A stretch of DNA of 64,000 nucleotides from the NCBI GenBank assembly GCA_032622095.1, contig CP136068.1, positions 121,773,989-121,837,988 of the forward strand, written 5' to 3'. The position numbers were made by a program, and so were the translations under genes. Shown here in pieces: positions 33,683-45,489 of the stretch. Each line of letters opens with the position of its first letter. Within the stretch, counting starts at the first letter, position 1. The notes below the pieces were generated by a model. The model was given only the letters and a program-made list of their open reading frames with translations, was not told the origin of the DNA and searched no databases. Origin of the DNA: Siphonodentalium dalli (taxonomy: Eukaryota; Mollusca; Scaphopoda; Gadilida; Siphonodentaliidae).

Positions 33683-36600
33683 ATGAAAGTGTCAATGACA
33701 CTGTAGCTCAACTTGGAAAGGGAATAATTTAATGTATTACAGTCAATGGAGCCATTAGGAATGTGGAAAGTTGAATATCTAATACATGTTTACAGACATG
33801 AAGAGAAAAGTAAAATCCAAGATGGCTGCTGGCGGCCATGTTTTCGGCCGAATGACCCCAAAATGAGTCGTTCCCATCTACATGTCATCGTTAACATCCA
33901 TGACAAATTTTATGACGATCAGACTAAATGTACGACCTGTAGCCCGCGCTAAAGAATTTAGTCATACAAAGAGTAAAATCCAAGATGGCTGCTGGCGGCC
34001 ATTTTTTGGGCCGAATGACCCCAAAATTACTCGTTCCCATCTACATGTCAATATTATCATCCATGACAAATTTCATGATCATCAGACGAACAGTACGACC
34101 TGTGGCCCGTGCTAATGGATTAAATTTTTAAATCCAAGATGGCCGCTGGCGGCCATGTTTTTTGTCCGAATGACCCCAAAATGACTTGTTCCCATCTACA
34201 TTCCAATTTCAACAACAATGACAAATTTTATGATGATCAGACTAAAGGTATGACCTGTAGCCCATGCTAAAGGATTTAGTCATACAAAGAGTAAAATCCA
34301 AGATGGCTGCTGGCGGCCATGTTTTTCGGCCGAATGACCTCAAAATGACTCGTTCCCATCTACATGTCATTATTAACATTCATGATAAATTTCATGATGA
34401 TCAGACTAAAGGTACAACCTGTAGCCCGTGCTAAAGGATTTAGTCATACAAAGAGTAAAATCCAAGATGGCTGCTGGCGTCCAGGTTTTTTGGCCGAATG
34501 ACCCCAAAATTACTCGTTCCCATCTACATGTCATTGTTAACATCCATGACACATTTTATGATGATCAGACTAAAGGTACGACCTGCAGCCCGTGCTAAAG
34601 AATTTAGTCATACAAAGAGTAAAATCCAAGATGGCTGCTGGCGGCCATGTTTTTGGGCCGAATGACCCCAAAATTACTCGTTCCCATCTACATGTCAATA
34701 TTATCATCCATGACAAATTTCATGATGATCAGAAGAACAGTACGACCTGTGGCCCGTGCTAATGGATTAAATTTTTAAACCCAATATGGCCGCTGGCGGC
34801 CATGTTTTTTGTCCGAATGACCCCAAAATGACTCGTTCCCATCTACATTCCAATTTCAACAACCATGACAAATTTTATGATGATCAGACTAAAGGTACGA
34901 CCTGTAGCCCGTGCTAAAGGATTTAGTCATACAAAGAGTAAAATCCAAGATGGCTGCTGGCGGCCATGTTTTTCGGCCGAATGACCTCAAAATGACTCGT
35001 TCCCATCTACATGTCATTATTAACATTCATGATAAATTTTATGATGATCAGAATAAAAGTAGGACCTGTAGCCCGTGCTAAAGGATTTAGTCATACAAAG
35101 AGTAAAATCCAAGATGGCTGCTGGCGACCATGTTTTTTAGCCGAATGACCCCAAAATTACTCGTTCCCATCTACATGTCATTGTTAATATCCATGACAAA
35201 TTTTATGATGATCAGACTAAAGGTACGACCTGCAGCCCGTGCTAAAGAATTTAGTCATACAAAGAGTAAAATCGAAGATGGCTGCTGGCGGCCATGTTTA
35301 TTGGCCGAATGACCCCAAAATTACTCGTTCCCATCTACATGTCAATATTATCATCCATGAAAAATTTCATGGTGATCAGACGAACAGTACGACCTGTGGC
35401 CCGTGCTAATGGATTAAATTTTGAAATCCAAGATGGCTGCTGGCGGCCATGTTTTTTGTCCGAATGACCCCAAAATGACTCGTTCCCATCTACATTCCAA
35501 TTTCAACAGCCATGACAAATTTTATGATGATCAGACTAAAGGTACGACCTGTAGCCCGTGCTAAAGGATTTAGTCATACAAAGAGTAAAATCCAAGATGG
35601 CTGCTGGCGGCCATGTTTTTTGGCCGAATGACCATAAAACGACTCGTTCCCATCTACATGTCATTATTAACATTCTTGACAAATTTTATGATGATCAGAC
35701 TAAAAGTAGGACCTGTAGCCCGTGCTAAAGGATTTAGTCATACAAAGAGTAAAATCCAAGATGGCTGCTGGCGACCATGTTTTTTAGCCAAATGACCCCA
35801 AAATTACTCGTTCCCATCTACATGTCATTGTTAATATCCATGACAAATTTTATGATGATCCGACTAAAGGTACGACCTGCAGCCCGTGCTAAAGAATTTA
35901 GTCATACAAAGAGTAAAATCGAAGATGGCTGCTGGCGGCCATGTTTATTGGCCGAATGACCCCAAAATTACTCGTTGCCATCTACATGTCAATATTATCA
36001 TCCATGACAAATTTCATGGTGATCAGACGAACAGTACGACCTGTGGCCCGTGCTAATGGATTAAATTTTGAAATCCAAGATGGCTGCTGGCGGCCATGTT
36101 TTTTGTCCGAATGACCCCAAAATGACTCGTTCCCATCTGCATTCCAATTTCAACAGCCATGACAAATTTTATGATGATCAGACTAAAGGTACGACCTGTA
36201 GCCCGTGCTAAAGGATTTAGTCATACAAAGAGTAAAATCCAGGATGGCTGCTGGCGGCCATGTTTTTTGGCCGAATGACCCCAAAATGACTCGTTCCCAT
36301 CTACATGTCATTATTAACATTCTTGACAAAATTTATGATGATCAGACTAAAAGTACGACCTGTAGCCCGTGCTAAAGAATTTAGTCATACAAAGAGTAAA
36401 ATCCAAGATGGCTGCTGGCGGCCATGTTTTTGGGCCGAATGACCCCAAAATTACTCGTTCCCATCTACATGTCAATATTAACATCCATGACAAATTTCAT
36501 GAAGATCAGACAAACAGTACGGCCTTTAGCCCGTGCTAATGGATTGAATTTTGAAATCCAATATGGCCACTGGCGGCCATGTTTTTTTTCCGAATGACCC

Positions 36601-36801
36601 CAAAATTAATTATTCTGGTCTAAATGTTGATGTCAACAGCTATGACAAATTTCATAATGATCCGTCGAAAGGTACGACCTGTAGCCTGCATTGTTGACGC
36701 CTTACGTACACACGTACACACGTACACACGTACACACGGACGACGGACGACAAAGCCATGGCAATAGCTCAAACTTTACAAAGTAAAGTTGAGCTAAAAA
36801 T
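33683..36801 (+). mobile_element. Helentron-type non-autonomous element with tandem core (copy 1)
   Basis: The left end has TAGCTCAACTTGG, matched inversely near the right end by AAGTTGAGCTA. The right end holds a (CACACGTA)n microsatellite at 36708-36738, ATGGCAATAGCTCA, and a hairpin AACTTTAC-AAA-GTAAAGTT just before GAGCTAAAAAT. Between them lie about 18 copies of a ~163-bp unit. Sub-terminal inverted repeats, 3' microsatellite, 3' hairpin and core tandem repeats are the established features of Helentron-associated elements, including the 'pearl' elements of bivalves. No Rep/helicase coding sequence is present. Confidence 0.8.
33800..36700 (+). repeat. ~163-bp tandem core repeats in a four-unit higher order
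   Basis: The landmark AAGATGGCTGCTGGCGGCCA recurs every 155-167 bp from 33820 to 36560. Variant landmarks such as GGCCCGTGCTAATGG recur only at 34103, 34751, 35398 and 36043, and CTACATTCCAATTTCAAC at about 34196, 34844, 35490 and 36137. Four monomers (~647 bp) are therefore the unit of the latest amplification. Short open frames across units are by-products. Confidence 0.9.
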
Positions 36802-36978
36802 ACAAGGTTTATTCAGGGACATACAGGGCTTGTTTTGTTGTGCTTTTACATTTCTGGATTCAAGGTTGAGGCGAACGTCATTTACATCATGTAAGGTCAA
36901 CGGAATGAGTATGCCACATGCGGGTAACAGCAATATGGCACAGCAAACACTCTAATTCTAGGAACAAGCGTGTAATAA

Positions 36979-38211
36979 TATGTGACCCGCCATATCAAAT
37001 CCAGTCGTAAGTCGGGATTTTTTTACCCTGTGCCAATGCATTCTCTTATATATGCGAGTCGACCATAGGTCGCCTCGCATATATAAGAGAATGCATTGGC
37101 CTAACAATTTTTTATAATTTTAATAATTTTTTCTTTAACAATTTTATAATTTCACCCATACAGAGCCCCAGACAAACATGAGCAGACGACACTCTTCTAT
37201 ATGCTTCTATATATGTGTGGGGCTCCCTGCAGGGTAATGGATGTTTTTTTATTTTATGTCCTAATGAAAGTGTCAATGACACTGTAGCTCAACTTGGAAA
37301 GGGAATAATTTAATGTGTTACTGTCGATGGAGTGATTAGGAATGTGGAAAGTTGAATGTCTAACACTAGTTTATCAACATGAAGAGATATATATATACAT
37401 GTATATAAAAGTAAAATCTAAAATGGTTGCTGGCGGCTATGTTTTCCAACAATTCAAAAACATTTGATAGCTTTAGTCATGCAAAGAGTAGAATCCAAGA
37501 TGGCCACTGGCAGCCATGTTTTAATGCCGAATAACCCCAAAATGACTCGTTTCCATCTACATGTCAATTTCAACAGCCATGACAAATATCATGATGATCC
37601 GACCAAAGGTACGACCTGTAGCCCGTGTCAAAGGATTTAGTCATGCAAAGAGTAAAATCTAAGATGGCTGCCGGCGGCCATGTTTTTTGGCCGAATGACC
37701 CCAAAATGACTCATTCCCATCTACATGTCAATATTAACATCCATGACAAATTTCATGACAATAAAACGAACAGTACGGCCTGTAGCCCGTGCTAATGGAT
37801 TGAATTTTGAAATCCAAGATGGCCGCTGGCAGCCATGTTTTTTTTCCAAATGACCCCAAAATGACTCGTTCCCATCTACATGTCAATGTCAACATCCATG
37901 ACAAATTTCATAATAATCGGACCAAAGGTACAAACTGTAGCCCGTGCTAAAGGAAATTGTTGACGAATCACGCACGCACACACACACACACGCACGACGG
38001 ATACCAAGCCATGGCAATAGCTCAAACTTTACAAAGTAAAGTTGAGCTAAAAATTGTAAGAAACATTTATTTAAAAATAATGATAAAAAATTGTTAGGCC
38101 AATGCATTCTCTTATATATGCGAGGCGACCTATGGCATATATAAGAGAATGCATTGGCACAGGGTAAAAAATTCCCGACTTACGACTGGATTTGATATGG
38201 CGGGTCACATA
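36979..38211. mobile_element. D-family element (TA TSD) split by a Helentron-type copy
   Basis: TA-TGTGACCCGCCATATCAAATC and GATTTGATATGGCGGGTCACA-TA. It carries the 66-bp palindromic module near each end (the right one shortened in its centre). Its interior is interrupted at TTATGTCCTA by 37264-38053. The uninterrupted paralogue is at 61849-62299. Confidence 0.9.
37264..38053 (+). mobile_element. Helentron-type non-autonomous element (copy 2, nested)
   Basis: Same left end (ATGAAAGTGTCAATGACACTG) and right hairpin end as 33683-36801. It has only three to four core units (AAGATGGC at about 37496, 37660 and 37813), and the microsatellite is (CA)n. The unoccupied paralogue shows no obvious target duplication. 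Confidence 0.82.
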
Positions 38212-38216
38212 TTGTA

Positions 38217-40071
38217 GTTAAACTACAATTGGTTGATCCGCAAAAAACTGAATGTGCTTTTTGTGCACAAGTTGCGGTCTCATTTAATACTGACTATTAT
38301 ATGATATGTTTCGTGTCCATGAGATGGGTGCAATTGCTCTCGTACCTGTCTGCTCTCGTTATTTGGGTTTCACGGGAGCAACTAATTGCTCTCGTTCATC
38401 CAACGACCAAGTGACTCCAAACCTACTGTGAAATGAAAGCTTTCAAATGGTGTTATAATTTTCACTTAATGACTTAATCATTTAGCCAATTATATTATAT
38501 TAAGAAATTGATTTGAAGATTTATCACATCATATCTTTGGAATTGTTTTTGTGCAATTTTCTCTTGTCAATGAAATCGCGAGAGAAAATTGTTGCTCTTG
38601 CACCATTCCACCCGTGTAAAGGACTGTGGCGACTAATTAAACCTCTGTGGAGTGTTGCATGGATTTTGTTTAGAAATGGATTATGGCTGTCTTACTATTG
38701 GATAATATTTTCCTGCTGCAGGCACAGAGAATTATAGTCTAAAGCTCTTAACTGTCACAAAAATACTAACCTTCAAAGGCCATACAAACATACACACAGC
38801 CTGTCCAAAGAATGATCCCAAATCTCCACATGATCACTCTGTCAATCAATCAATATATCGCACATCCTCTGTATAAAATTCTGTGAATCCTGAAAGAAAA
38901 TCAGACATATATTATTCAATTGTGAAACAATACACTACATGTATATCATACCCAGTCTGTTCAAGAAATAAATACACTGCACAGCGACCATGTTTCGTAC
39001 AATTTGATCACCAAGAAACTGATTGTAGAACGACCCGAAGCGGATTCCTACAATCAGTTTCTGTCGTCAAATTTGAATATACACGCCAACGTGCAGTTTA
39101 TTTATTTCTATTGTAATTTGACTGTATATTTTTGTTGATTTTGTAGTGACAGATGAGCAACCTGCTATATAATAGCCCAGTTTTATCCCCGCATAGTATG
39201 ATTTTCTACCAAACCGATCTCTTCTTCGAACTGTAATGTCAAACATGACGTCAACGGCGACCTCATTTCGTTGCCTAACTGGCAAAATTTTCTATCTAAA
39301 ATAAAATTAGTATTAGTAGGTAGCCATTACATGTCTCTTTCTCGAGACTATATCATGATATTAATCAATTCACATGGGATTTGAATATTGAGCGTTCTAA
39401 AAGTTGAGGCATTGGCAGCATAGCACTGATTGTGTAGTACAATTCAGAATATCTGGAATTGTACCACAAAACTATGTGCATGTATCCATGGGAATACAGG
39501 CTCCTGACCAATCAGGACGAGTCTTGTATGCAGGTTTAGGCAAGGTCGTATTACAAAATAATATATACTCAGATTCCTACTGGTACTTATAATTAGTCTA
39601 TCATATTCCCGCTAACTTTTCATTTCTTGGAACACTTGCGGTCTTTGGACACTTTTAGTTATCTTAGTGCTACTAATAGTGAGTTCTGATTGGCACTACG
39701 GATGTAGTATCCCGCGGTTCGGGAAATATAAAGGCTTATGACAAGTAATCCGACTAACTATTTATATGAGACCTATATGAGCTAACTTCGCTTCATCACT
39801 ATAACAAGTTTTCATGAATAACAAATTGGAGATGGTCCCAATTGGACTATTAAAGAAAATTCTCCCACAGTGAACTTGGGCTACATATGGGGCAGTCATG
39901 TTAAAGTATTTTGAGGTCGAAAATTTACAATAATCTCAATGAGTCTGAATGATTTCACAATTGCAGGGGAACACACAGGTTCTCAAAGTGGTTAAAAATT
40001 TGCCTGATTTCAAAACAAATGACACAGAAATAAAGAAATAAAAGCCTGGACAAAATTATGTATATTGCGTA
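38217..40071. other. No gene recognised; one strong hairpin
   Basis: Mostly unique AT-rich DNA. AGAAACTGATTGTAG at 39013 and its complement CTACAATCAGTTTCT at 39048 form a 15-bp stem with a ~20-base loop. An ORF at 38513-38737 (+) has no known domain. Confidence 0.5.
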
Positions 40072-40232
40072 TACAGTAATGCCCGAAGTATATGACCCTT
40101 TAACCACAGCAGAATTATGGGAAATTTTCAGGATTTAGTCGGAAATATGGCTTGATGAATGGCAGCAAGCCATATTTCCAACTAAATCCTGAAAAATCAT
40201 GACTGGGGTCGATTATTTAGGACATTACTGTA
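40072..40232. mobile_element. B-family MITE, shortened
   Basis: TA-CAGTAATGCCCGAAGTATA and GACATTACTG-TA; one arm has internal deletions. Confidence 0.82.
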
Positions 40233-40436
40233 CGTTGAAAAAGGCTGATGACTGTACTGAGATAAGTCCAAATGAACTCATGCTTAATAGCAAGTGCACA
40301 AGTTCCAATGTTAATAAACATCTGTGCCAATCTGTGCCAATTTTACAAACAGTTTGTAAGAAAATGAAGGAAGATTAGCTCAGACAATGATGCAATGCAT
40401 ACTGTGATAGAGGTTGGACAGACAAGTTGATTCGAG

Positions 40437-40613
40437 TGCAGTAATGCCCTAAGTAATCGACTCCTTAAACACAGCAGAATTATGGGTAACTTTTCAGGAT
40501 TAAGTCGGAAATATGGCTTGTTGCCATTCATCGGAAAGCTCTCCGACTAAATCCTGAAAAGTTACCCATAATTCTTCTGTGTTTAAGGAGTCAATTATTA
40601 GGGCATTACTGTA
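40437..40613. mobile_element. B-family MITE, shortened
   Basis: CAGTAATGCCCTAAGTAATC and GGGCATTACTG-TA, with part of the second arm deleted after GGAAAGCTCTCC. The left TA is mutated to TG. Confidence 0.82.
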
Positions 40614-40682
40614 CATTCCCAACCAGTACATAATTTGTGGACAATATTAATATGAACAATATCCCAATAGATAGTATCCCAG

Positions 40683-41087
40683 CAAGGCTTGAAACAGTGT
40701 GTCTGTCATTTGCAGAATGAGGTCCCCAGAGGGTGAATATAGTGACGCTATCCCACATGATGGGCTAGCATCACCAAATTCATTCTGCGAACCTCATTCT
40801 GCTGAGGCCTCAGATTGAAGTTCCCCAGTTGAAGTTGGTGATATCCACCCATTAGTCACGTTGATTATGCAATTTAACTTCTGCAAATTAGGGGATATAA
40901 AAACTGAACCGAAGAAAAAAGCAACAAAAAACAATGTTAATTTGAGAGTATAGATACTTCCAAGAATATGAGGCCTAAGCAGAAAGGGTGAATTTAGTGA
41001 TACTATCCCGATGTTTGGGGTAGAGTCACTAAAATCACCCTCTGGTGGCCTCATTCTACAAATGACAGATGAACTATTTCAAGCCTA
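40683..41087. mobile_element. A-family MITE with exact 8-bp TSD
   Basis: TATCCCAG flanks both sides (40675-40682 and 41088-41095). The ends are CAAGGCTTGAAACAGTG and CTATTTCAAGCC. Confidence 0.94.
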
Positions 41088-41194
41088 TATCCCAGATAAG
41101 CAATATTCCTGATCCCTAATAGATACAGGTAATATCTCAGATAGGCTTGGCTGTCATATCCAGAACACATATAAACAAAAACAGAAATTGTCAA

Positions 41195-41430
41195 TTGACC
41201 CTTTCATCATGGAAGCTGTGCTGGTGCAGCATTAAGATCCTGTGCCAGTGCATTATTTGATATATGCGAGTATCTGATAGGGAGCCTCGCATATATAAGA
41301 GATAACCACTGGTTTACAAGGTCAAGGTAAATATTGTAAAGCCAATGCATTCTCTTATATATAAGAGAATGCATTAATTGGCACATGGTTTTCGCAAAAT
41401 TGCAGGAAGCTCCAGTAATGGAAGGGTTAA
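41195..41430. mobile_element. C3-family MITE
   Basis: TTGA-CCCTTTCATCATGG at left (TTAA mutated) and CCAGTAATGGAAGGG-TTAA at right. The second palindrome has lost its centre. It abuts the next C3 at a shared TTAA. Confidence 0.8.
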
Positions 41431-41666
41431 CTCATGACTGGAGCTTCCTGAATTTTGGGGAGAACCCTGTGCCAATGCGTTCTCTTATATATGCAAGTCG
41501 CCCATAGGGTGCCTCACATATATAAGAGAATGCATTGGCCTAACATTATTTACCTTGATCTTGTAAGCCAGTGCATTCTCTTATATATATGAGGCTCCCT
41601 ATGGGAGACTCGCATATATAAGAGTATGCAGTGCTGCACCAAGAAGCTCCAGTCATGGAAAGGTTA
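41427..41666. mobile_element. C3-family MITE
   Basis: TTAA-CTCATGACTGGAGCTTCC and GCTCCAGTCATGGAAAGG-TTAA, with two palindromic modules. Confidence 0.85.
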
Positions 41667-42244
41667 AAATGGCATATTATGATTGCACATACAATGACAC
41701 AAGCTTCAATGACATGCTTACAGTGTGCACACATGTTCAAAAACAAGGATGCTTATGAAATCAGAATGGTTTATTGACAGAAGTACAGTGTTGTATGTAA
41801 GTTCAAATTGGTAGCATTACATTAGGGACCTGCGAATTGGATATTTTGATCGAATCGAATTTCGAATCGAATTCACAAAATCGAATCGAATATAGAATCG
41901 AATATCGAATCGAATCATATATGTGTGTTGCTTCTCAATTAGGCATGCTTTGTTAACGATTAGACGATTTGTGAAACGTTCTATGAACTACATGCATGAA
42001 GTTCCATCACAACTTATGTGGTGATGAACCGTCGTTTGAGATACTATTAACTTCGATTTATAATTGTCGAGAAAAAAAAACAAATTAAAACGTCCATGCT
42101 GCCATCACAGCAATTAATATATTACCACTAAACGGATTATCGGAACTAAAATCACGCAAAATTTATATAGTCTGCATGTACATGCAAAATTGCAATTCAG
42201 CATTCGGAAACACTCGTTGTTATAAACTTGAAGACGCAACAACA

Positions 42245-42912
42245 GTCGCAGGGTAGATGATTCCATAGATGGGTAGTTGTCCCAGATGCTTGCGTTTTAT
42301 ACACCATGTTGCATTCATCACACGTGTAAGTCCCTGTACTGCCTGAAGCTTTATCATGTTTAAAGGTACTCAATCCGAACAGAGGGTCCCCATCTCAACA
42401 GATTCCAACAACAACAATCCGATCAGAGGGTCCTATATTACTATTTCTTTGGCTTTGGGGGTAAAACATATTTGATTCGAGTCGAGGAACCCATCAAACA
42501 AAGCTCATAGTTATTAGATATTGATTTTTGAAATTTGTTATTTACTCGAGATGAGTACTAATAATTTTTTTAATTTGTTATTTACTCGAGATGAGTACTA
42601 ATAATTGCCTTCAACTGCCGTAATCTGCTCGGGATGTGTACACCAAAATCTATTCAAACAGACAAGGATGGATAACTCTAAAATCAAGTGGTAATAATAA
42701 CGCAATTTTGACTGAGTTCTGGGCCAGAAAGTATTCCCGATAATGAAAAATAATAGATTTCTAAAATCGATATCTAACAAATCTGAGCTTTGATGGGTGA
42801 CTTCCTCGACTCGAATCAAATATTTTTGACCTCCGAAGCCATTGAAATAGTAATTGAGAGGAGTTTTATCGGATTGAGTACCTTTAAAATAAACATGAAT
42901 GACTGTCGACAT
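42245..42912 (-). pseudogene. BED zinc-finger segment of a hAT transposase, interrupted
   Basis: An ATG at 42912 opens MSTVIHVYFK, which stops at the insertion of element E (42364-42883). The frame resumes on the other side with TYTCDECNMVYK and ends TTTHLWNHL. C-x2-C followed ~20 residues later by H-x4-H is the BED DNA-binding finger typical of hAT transposases. Removing E with one TTAA keeps the frame, so E landed in coding sequence. Nothing like the RNase-H catalytic core or the C-terminal dimerisation region follows. Confidence 0.8.
42364..42883. mobile_element. E-family element (TTAA TSD), Kolobok- or piggyBac-like
   Basis: TTAA-AGGTACTCAATCCGA and TCGGATTGAGTACCT-TTAA are exact inverted ends. 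A ~35-bp direct repeat (TTTGTTATTTACTCGAGATG) occurs at about 42535 and 42575. TTAA targets with AG ends are known for Kolobok. A second copy is at 49562-50250. Confidence 0.85.
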
Positions 42913-43537
42913 TTTGTCCAGTATAAACGAAAGCTCCGAAACTGAAAGACAACTTCAAAAGAAAACGCCGCCAAAATGCTCTTTTCAACACCGGCAACAC
43001 GTGTTGTTTACAGTCTCAACGATATTACATAACGCGGAATCTGAGACGGATAGACGATGGATACCGCTATCGGTTGCTCAGTCTCATAGCAACCGATAGC
43101 TACTCGCGTCGTCGGTCCATCGGCAATCTCCGAGCTTTTGCTACCATTTTAAAGTTTTTATTCCCGTCGTATTTAGTCGTCCTATAGTGGCTAATTGCTG
43201 GCTATAATTATATTTAATAGCATGCGAACATCCGCGATGTAGAATAAGAATAATTAGGTGTATATATACATAATTTTCTGGAATTAAATGCCACAAAAAC
43301 AGCTAAGATCGACATGTGTACTTGTCCGTAAACAGCTTACGTTTGGAACCGTCAAAGTATATTCGAAATTTCGAGTTGGCAATTTCGACTCGAATTCGAA
43401 TCGAATTTGACTTTCGAATCGAATCTCGAATCGAATATCGAATATTCGCAGGAGCCTACATTACATAATAGAGATATGATTAACATGGTGCCTATTAAAG
43501 TAATAAAAGGTGCATATGGTGATTATGTATCAAGATA

Positions 43538-43892
43538 TACAGTAATGCCCTAAGTAATTGACTCCTTAACCCTTTCAGTGCCAAGTACGATTTTTGTATC
43601 AACCTATATTTCCTTGATCATTTTTCAAATTTATTGATTATAATAATGTGATACATTGATGGAAAGAGCTCTTAGGTTGATACAAAAATTTGACTTGGCA
43701 CTGAAAGGGTTAACCACAGCAGAATTATGGGTAACGTTTCAGGATTTAGTTGGAAATATGGCTTGTTGCCATTCATCGGAAAGCTCTCGGGGTTTCGATG
43801 AATGGCAACAAGCCATATTTCCGACTAAATCCTGAAAAGTTACCCATAATTCTGCTGTGGTTAAGGAGTCGATTACGTAGGGCATTACTGTA
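43538..43892. mobile_element. B-family foldback MITE split by a C2 element
   Basis: TA-CAGTAATGCCCTAAGTAAT and GGGCATTACTG-TA. The arm sequence GACTCC-TTAA-CCACAGCAG is interrupted exactly at its TTAA. Confidence 0.93.
43566..43713. mobile_element. C2-family MITE nested in a B element
   Basis: TTAA-CCCTTTCAGTGCCAAG and TTGGCACTGAAAGGG-TTAA. The surrounding B family provides the empty site, proving a TTAA duplication with nothing else added. Confidence 0.95.
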
Positions 43893-43896
43893 GGTA

Positions 43897-44760
43897 TCAG
43901 GGACTAGCCGAGAGGGCAATTTGGTAGATCATGGCATGAATCTCCTTTCTCAGCAACGCACGTAGAGATCATATTCCACCAGTACAAAACCTTGGAACTT
44001 TTTTAAGTTTTGACAGGGAACCACATAAAGTCGAAAAAATAAGGTGGGGAATATATTTCTTTGTTATGATCTGTTCCTTGATAATGTACATCATTGTAGA
44101 TAAAGGAGCCAACTTGAAATTTCATGATTTAAGTGACTTTGCATCATGTTCAATTATGGAATTTCTCTTGGGTAATTAATTCAATGTTTATTTTGCTCGC
44201 AAAAGTCACAGAAAAACATTCAATTTCGAGTTGGGACTTTCACCTCAGTGAAGTATATTATTAAGGAACAGATTATAACTAAGAAATATATTCCCTGAGT
44301 TATTTTTTCAACTTTATAAGGTTCCCTGTCAAAACTTCAAAAAATTCCCAGGTTTTGTACTGGTGGAATATGATCTCTACGGGTGTTAGCCAGAGTAGAG
44401 ATTCATGGCATGGTCTACCAATTTGGGAGATATCTTCTCCCAAAATTGTGTCTCATCTCTCTATTTTTGTCCAAGGGGCAAGTGACTTCTCTCTCATATA
44501 CCTGTATGCATGTCTCTACACTAGTCTACAGAGTATTTAAATTGTGTTTTCTAATTATAATGGTGTCCTTACTTATTATAATCATTTTATAAATTGGCTA
44601 TGTATTTGCATAATACTAATTGGATCATAGAATATTTATGTCGGGGCGTAAACTAAACTTCAACCATTATGACTTTTCCTTGGTAACAGTCCACTTCCCT
44701 CTAATAATCTAATATGGAGAAGTGACTTCTCCTAATTTGAAACCTATAGGCTGTCCCTGA
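43897..44760. mobile_element. Element M: foldback with 6-bp TSD
   Basis: TAGGTA flanks TCAGGGAC at left and GTCCCTGA at right. Inner inverted stretches include ATTTGGTAGATCATGGCATG and GTAGAGATCATATTCCACCA with complements near 44360-44430. No coding sequence. The superfamily is uncertain. Confidence 0.65.
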
Positions 44761-44766
44761 TAGGTA

Positions 44767-45489
44767 AATAATAAAAAAATTATGAAGTTTCCCAAAGAAT
44801 ATATTGCAGTCAGGTACTTACTAGTATGTAGGGGATGATGTAGCTTAAAGTGCTGTCTTCCCAAGATCCTGTGTAAAGATTATTCATTATGAATACAGCT
44901 TTAATTGGAATCACAAGATTGCGAAAGGTCTGATCTATATTAGTTTTGTAATTGTTAATATCATTATAACATGTTGAAAATTATGTCAGAACAAGAAACG
45001 GGTTACCCATTATAAATATTTGTGACACCCCACCCTTCCCAACCCCCTCATATAGATGTGTGATCCAACCCATTTTTCATAAATGTGTGAACTCCTCCCC
45101 CCTCCACCAACATTTTTTGCCAGAGCACATGTCCTATGTTATGCTGGCAGTGTTATAATCATCACTTGTATAAGTTACCGCACTTCACTCACACTGGTAT
45201 CAAATCATTGACAGGCATGAATTTAGAATCATAAAAACAGCATTGAGAAATTGAAGCTGGTAGCACAGTTTTAAAGCATAGTATTATCATCAGGCACACA
45301 GGTATTCAAACATTTTATCCAATTATACCAAAGTGAGGGCAGCTAGTGCAGCCATATGAAAGATATTTATAGACTGTGGAAGAGAAACAGGCCACTAAGC
45401 TGGAATCTCTTATGAAATTTGAGCTCACAACACTGCCAACAAGATAACAAATCTGCTGGGCAGAATGCATACAGTACCAATTTGAAATG
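44767..45489. other. No feature recognised
   Basis: AT-rich DNA without a repeat or coding signal that I can identify. Confidence 0.45.

Larger units (their letters stand above)
41823..43458. mobile_element. Element G: hAT transposon remnant with 8-bp TSD
   Basis: CATTACAT flanks both sides (41815-41822 and 43459-43466). The ends are TAGGGACCTGCGAAT and ATTCGCAGGAGCCTA. Both sub-terminal regions are rich in GAATCGAAT repeats, as expected for transposase-binding arrays. A BED-finger coding remnant lies on the minus strand, interrupted by element E. The rest of the transposase is absent. Confidence 0.88.

Noticed and set aside
33800-36700. CRISPR-like regular spacing of repeats
   Set aside because: Units are contiguous ~163-bp tandem repeats with no unique spacers, inside an element with Helentron-type ends in eukaryotic DNA.
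38513-38737. Possible membrane-protein exon
   Set aside because: Hydrophobic and tryptophan-rich, but no family is recognised and there are no convincing splice borders.
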